Assembly: GCA_046262415.1 (NCBI GenBank)
Contig: JBHEMU010000036.1
Location: 1-26,020 of the forward strand
DNA: 26,020 nucleotides
From: JACDAS01 sp046262415
GTDB lineage: Bacteria; Actinomycetota; Thermoleophilia; Gaiellales; Gaiellaceae
Reading direction: 5' to 3'
The notes under the pieces were generated by a model that was not told the DNA's origin, made no database searches, and saw only the letters and a program-made list of their open reading frames with translations. Shown one piece after another: positions 24,582 through 26,020 of this stretch. How positions within the stretch are numbered: the first letter of the stretch is position 1; each line of letters starts with the position of its first letter. Position numbers and translations under genes: made by a program.

Positions 24582-24824
24582 TCAACCGACGAACTCGTCG
24601 ACGAAGCGGCGCACGGCCTCGAGGATCTCCCCGGCGCTGCCCGCGACGACGCTCTCCGTCTCGCCGCACTCGACGTCTCGGACGAGCGAGATCCGCGCTC
24701 GCAGCCCGCGCCCTGCGTCGGCGCTCTCGAGCCAGACGCGGATCACGACGACGCCTGTGCGCTCCGGTGAGCCCCCGCCGAACGCGCCGGGCGACCCTTC
24801 GGTGACGTCACCGGAGGCGCCCAT
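24582..24824 (-). CDS. Small acidic protein of unknown function between regulator and structural operon
   Basis: 80 aa from ATG 24824. The first ~23 residues are Gly/Ser-rich; then follow an even strand (TGVVVIRVWLESADAGRGLR), ARISLVRDVECGETESVV and a C-terminal amphipathic helix AGEILEAVRRFVDEFVG. The layout, strand-strand-helix with Ile/Val-rich strands, is typical of a small alpha/beta domain, but I do not recognise a family. No good ribosome binding site precedes the ATG, while a -10-like CAGGAT ends only 8 nt before it, so the mRNA may be leaderless. Its own SARP-type promoter, like that of the structural operon, suggests a regulatory or accessory role in the system. Confidence 0.68.
   Translation of the reverse strand: MGASGDVTEGSPGAFGGGSPERTGVVVIRVWLESADAGRGLRARISLVRDVECGETESVVAGSAGEILEAVRRFVDEFVG
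24800..24813. repeat. 14-bp perfect palindrome CGGTGACGTCACCG
   Basis: A perfect 14-bp inverted repeat lies at codons 4-9 of the 80-aa gene. Its half-site GGTGACG is the same core as in the two predicted SARP boxes, so it may be an additional downstream operator. It could also be chance within coding sequence. Confidence 0.4.
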
Positions 24825-24832
24825 CGGCGGCC

Positions 24833-24864
24833 ATCCTGCGCGCTCTACGTCACCACATCGTCAC
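24833..24864 (-). promoter_or_regulatory. Predicted SARP-activated promoter of the 80-aa gene
   Basis: On the minus strand GTGACGA (24864-24858) and GTGACGT (24853-24847) are separated by 4 bp (11-bp period) and followed, after exactly 8 bp, by the -10-like CAGGAT (24838-24833). The geometry is identical to that at 24523-24554. Only 8 nt separate the -10 from ATG 24824, pointing to transcription starting at or next to the start codon. Confidence 0.6.
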
Positions 24865-24875
24865 CGAGATCGGAA

Positions 24876-25649
24876 TCAGTCGTTTACCGGCAAGCCGGCG
24901 AGGAGGGCGCGCATCAGCGGCGAGGGCTCGAGTCCCAGCTGACCTCCGAGCAGGCGGGCGAAGAGACGGTACTGCCGGATCGCCTCGCCGGGATTGCCGT
25001 CGGCGAGGTGGGCGTCCACGACGAGGCGGTGCGCGCTCTCGCGCAGCGGCTCCTGGGCGACCGCGGCGAGCCCTGCCTCGGCCGCCTCGGAGAAGCGGCC
25101 CGCCGCCCTCGCCTCGGAGCTCAGCCGCTCGAGCGCGCGCAGGACGAGCTGGCGCAGCCGCTCTCGTTCGATTAGGACCCAGTCGTCGTACCAGTCTGGA
25201 AGGAGCTCGCCCGCTTCGGAAAGCCGGTGGACGGCCGCGTCGCCGCTGCCGCCGCCGTGAAGGATCTCCGTCGCCCGAGCCGCCGTGTCCCGCACGTCGA
25301 CGGCGACCGTGTCGGAGAGCGTGAGGTGCGTACTCGTCGCAGCGATCATCGTCGCCTTGAGGCGCTTCAGCCGCCAGAGCGCCGTGCGCAGGCAAGCGTT
25401 CGCGTGGGCCTCGCTCGCATCGATCCAGAGCGTGCCCGCGACGTGGAGCCGATGGAGAGGCCGCCCGCGGAGCGCGAGGAACGCGACGAGCCGCTGGGTG
25501 CTCATCGGCAGCGTGACGACCTCGCCTTGCCGCCGGACGTCGAAGCTGTGGAGGAGGCGGAGCGTGAAGCGCGTGCGCGTATCGCGTGAGTCCGGCGCGC
25601 CTGCATCTGAGACCCCTCCGCTCGCGGCAGTGCGAGCAAGACTGCTCAT
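24876..25649 (-). CDS. SARP-family transcriptional regulator (winged helix plus BTAD)
   Basis: 257 aa from ATG 25649. An earlier ATG at 25721 lies on top of the promoter -35 and is rejected; GGGGGGAG is 6 nt upstream of 25649. Residues about 25-120 are an OmpR-type winged-helix domain of the SARP kind: LRLLHSFDVRRQGEVVTLPM, STQRLVAFLALRGRPLHRLH, VAGTLWIDASEAHANACLR, TALWRLKRL. Residues about 125-257 are the bacterial transcriptional activation domain with helical repeats: YDDWVLIERERLRQLVLRAL, EAGLAAVAQEPLRESAHRLV, VDAHLADGNPGEAIRQYRLF. There is no ATPase or sensor domain, so this is a small SARP. Such regulators bind direct heptamer repeats and recruit RNA polymerase. Two matching boxes are found just downstream, so it probably activates the injection system. 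Confidence 0.9.
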   Translation of the reverse strand: MSSLARTAASGGVSDAGAPDSRDTRTRFTLRLLHSFDVRRQGEVVTLPMSTQRLVAFLALRGRPLHRLHVAGTLWIDASEAHANACLRTALWRLKRLKATMIAATSTHLTLSDTVAVDVRDTAARATEILHGGGSGDAAVHRLSEAGELLPDWYDDWVLIERERLRQLVLRALERLSSEARAAGRFSEAAEAGLAAVAQEPLRESAHRLVVDAHLADGNPGEAIRQYRLFARLLGGQLGLEPSPLMRALLAGLPVND

Positions 25650-25691
25650 TGGTGCTCCCCCCTCGGTCGCAGCCACACGGACGAGTGCTCC

Positions 25692-25727
25692 AGTCCTACT
25701 GCAGGACTCGGCGCGTGTCAAGGACTC
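25692..25727 (-). repeat. GAGTCCT repeats across the regulator promoter (candidate operator)
   Basis: On the minus strand GAGTCCT occurs twice in direct orientation (25727-25721 and 25709-25703, 18-bp period). The second copy forms an inverted repeat with AGGACT at 25697-25692 (6-bp arms, 5-nt centre) which overlaps the -10. Such half-sites spanning -35 and -10 suggest a repressor or autoregulation site. The sequence differs from the GTGACG boxes, so another factor may bind. Confidence 0.45.
25693..25721 (-). promoter_or_regulatory. Sigma-70-type promoter of the SARP regulator gene
   Basis: On the minus strand a perfect -35 TTGACA (25721-25716) is followed after 17 bp by TAGGAC (25698-25693) as -10. 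This predicts a start near 25686 and a leader of about 37 nt before ATG 25649, which holds a good ribosome binding site. The rest of the 25650-25805 gap shows no other gene. Confidence 0.65.
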
Positions 25728-25805
25728 CGCTGAGGTTCCGTCCGAGTCAGTGGGTCACCCGGTACGACCGCGAACCGGCAGACGCGAAGCCTGCGACCGG
25801 ACCAG

Positions 25806-25887
25806 TGGGGGGAGCAGGATTCGAACCTGCGTAGGCGTAGCCAACGGGTTTACAGCCCGTCTCCTTTAACCACTCGGACATCCCCCC
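25806..25887 (-). tRNA. tRNA-Tyr (anticodon GTA)
   Basis: Read on the minus strand, a 7-bp acceptor stem GGGGGGA/TCCCCCC closes a cloverleaf with D-arm, anticodon loop CTGTAAA (anticodon GTA) on a GGG/CCC-containing stem, a long class II variable arm and the T-arm GCAGGTTCGAATCCTGC. The discriminator base is A (25806) and CCA is not encoded. Class II architecture with GTA is bacterial tRNA-Tyr. Its 3' end faces the regulator and the injection-system operon. Confidence 0.95.
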
Positions 25888-25911
25888 GGTGGAGGCCCGA
25901 GTCTAGATGGC

Positions 25912-25932
25912 CGCCCGCTCGAAAAGCGGGCG
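25912..25932. terminator. Hairpin between sigma factor gene and tRNA-Tyr
   Basis: An 8-bp perfect stem (CGCCCGCT/AGCGGGCG) with a 5-nt loop lies 20 nt after the stop of the sigma factor gene. There is no T-tract on the minus side, so it is only a weak terminator candidate; it could also help to separate the two transcripts or protect a 3' end. Confidence 0.4.
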
Positions 25933-25951
25933 CTCCAGCACCGGCCGCCCC

Positions 25952-26020
25952 CTACGACGCCCCCCGCAGCCGCTCCGCCTCGGGCAGCGACTTGAGCTTG
26001 CGCAGGGTCTGCGTCTCGAT
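25952..26020 (-). CDS. RNA polymerase sigma-70 factor, C-terminal fragment (cut by window edge)
   Basis: The last 22 codons before TAG at 25952 read IETQTLRKLKSLPEAERLRG followed by AS. This matches the end of region 4.2 of primary/group 2 sigma factors (the R-x-R-I-R-Q-I-E-x-x-x-L-R-K-L-K element that follows the -35 recognition helix). The rest of the gene lies beyond the right edge. It is probably a chromosomal housekeeping neighbour and not part of the injection system. Confidence 0.7.
   Translation of the reverse strand: METQTLRKLKSLPEAERLRGAS

Overview
The window is very GC-rich and almost every gene lies on the minus strand. It looks like a chromosomal segment of a high-GC actinobacterium. 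The SARP/BTAD-type regulator, frequent GTG starts, 4-nt start/stop overlaps and possible leaderless transcription all fit this. A lineage such as Thermoleophilia is a guess. The main content is a nearly continuous ~24 kb operon for an extracellular contractile injection system (eCIS; Afp/PVC/MAC-like phage-tail-derived particle). There are no capsid, terminase, portal, integrase or type VI membrane-complex genes, so it is neither a prophage nor a T6SS.

Layout in the direction of transcription (right to left). The right edge holds the last 22 codons of an RNA polymerase sigma factor and a tRNA-Tyr(GTA). A SARP-family regulator follows (25649-24876) with a recognisable promoter, then a small 80-aa unknown gene and a 127-aa unknown beta-rich gene that opens the structural operon. 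The particle genes come next: sheath, tube, gp28-like assembly chaperone, a Pro/Ala-rich disordered protein, DUF4255 cap/terminator, AAA+ ATPase, an 81-aa unknown, a DUF4157 (eCIS core) protein with a second HExxH motif, an M35-like metallopeptidase (candidate cargo), CIS tube/baseplate protein, LysM protein, gp27-like hub, gp5-like spike, PAAR-like tip, gp25-like wedge, two paralogous baseplate J proteins (both 841 aa), tail protein I, and a 1072-aa DUF6519/beta-helix protein. At the left edge is the start of a second candidate cargo gene, cut by the window. Eleven of the 20 junctions from the 127-aa gene to the left edge are 4-nt ATGA/GTGA overlaps, which implies one translationally coupled transcript.

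Regulation: the two intergenic gaps between the regulator and the structural operon each carry a direct heptamer repeat (GTGACGN, 11-bp period) followed after exactly 8 bp by a CAGNNT -10-like hexamer. This is the published architecture of SARP-activated promoters and suggests that the neighbouring regulator switches on the injection system.

Points of most interest: (1) the paired SARP boxes; (2) two candidate cargo proteins, one of them truncated and easily missed, sharing an N-terminal CACGG...GEC..C motif and a downstream H-x-F element at the same distance, which resembles part of the DUF4157 core and may be a loading tag; (3) the double-HExxH DUF4157 protein; (4) split hub/spike and CIS-tube/LysM genes; (5) a REP-like palindromic insertion kept in frame inside the chaperone gene; (6) no second tube gene and no tape-measure gene in the window.
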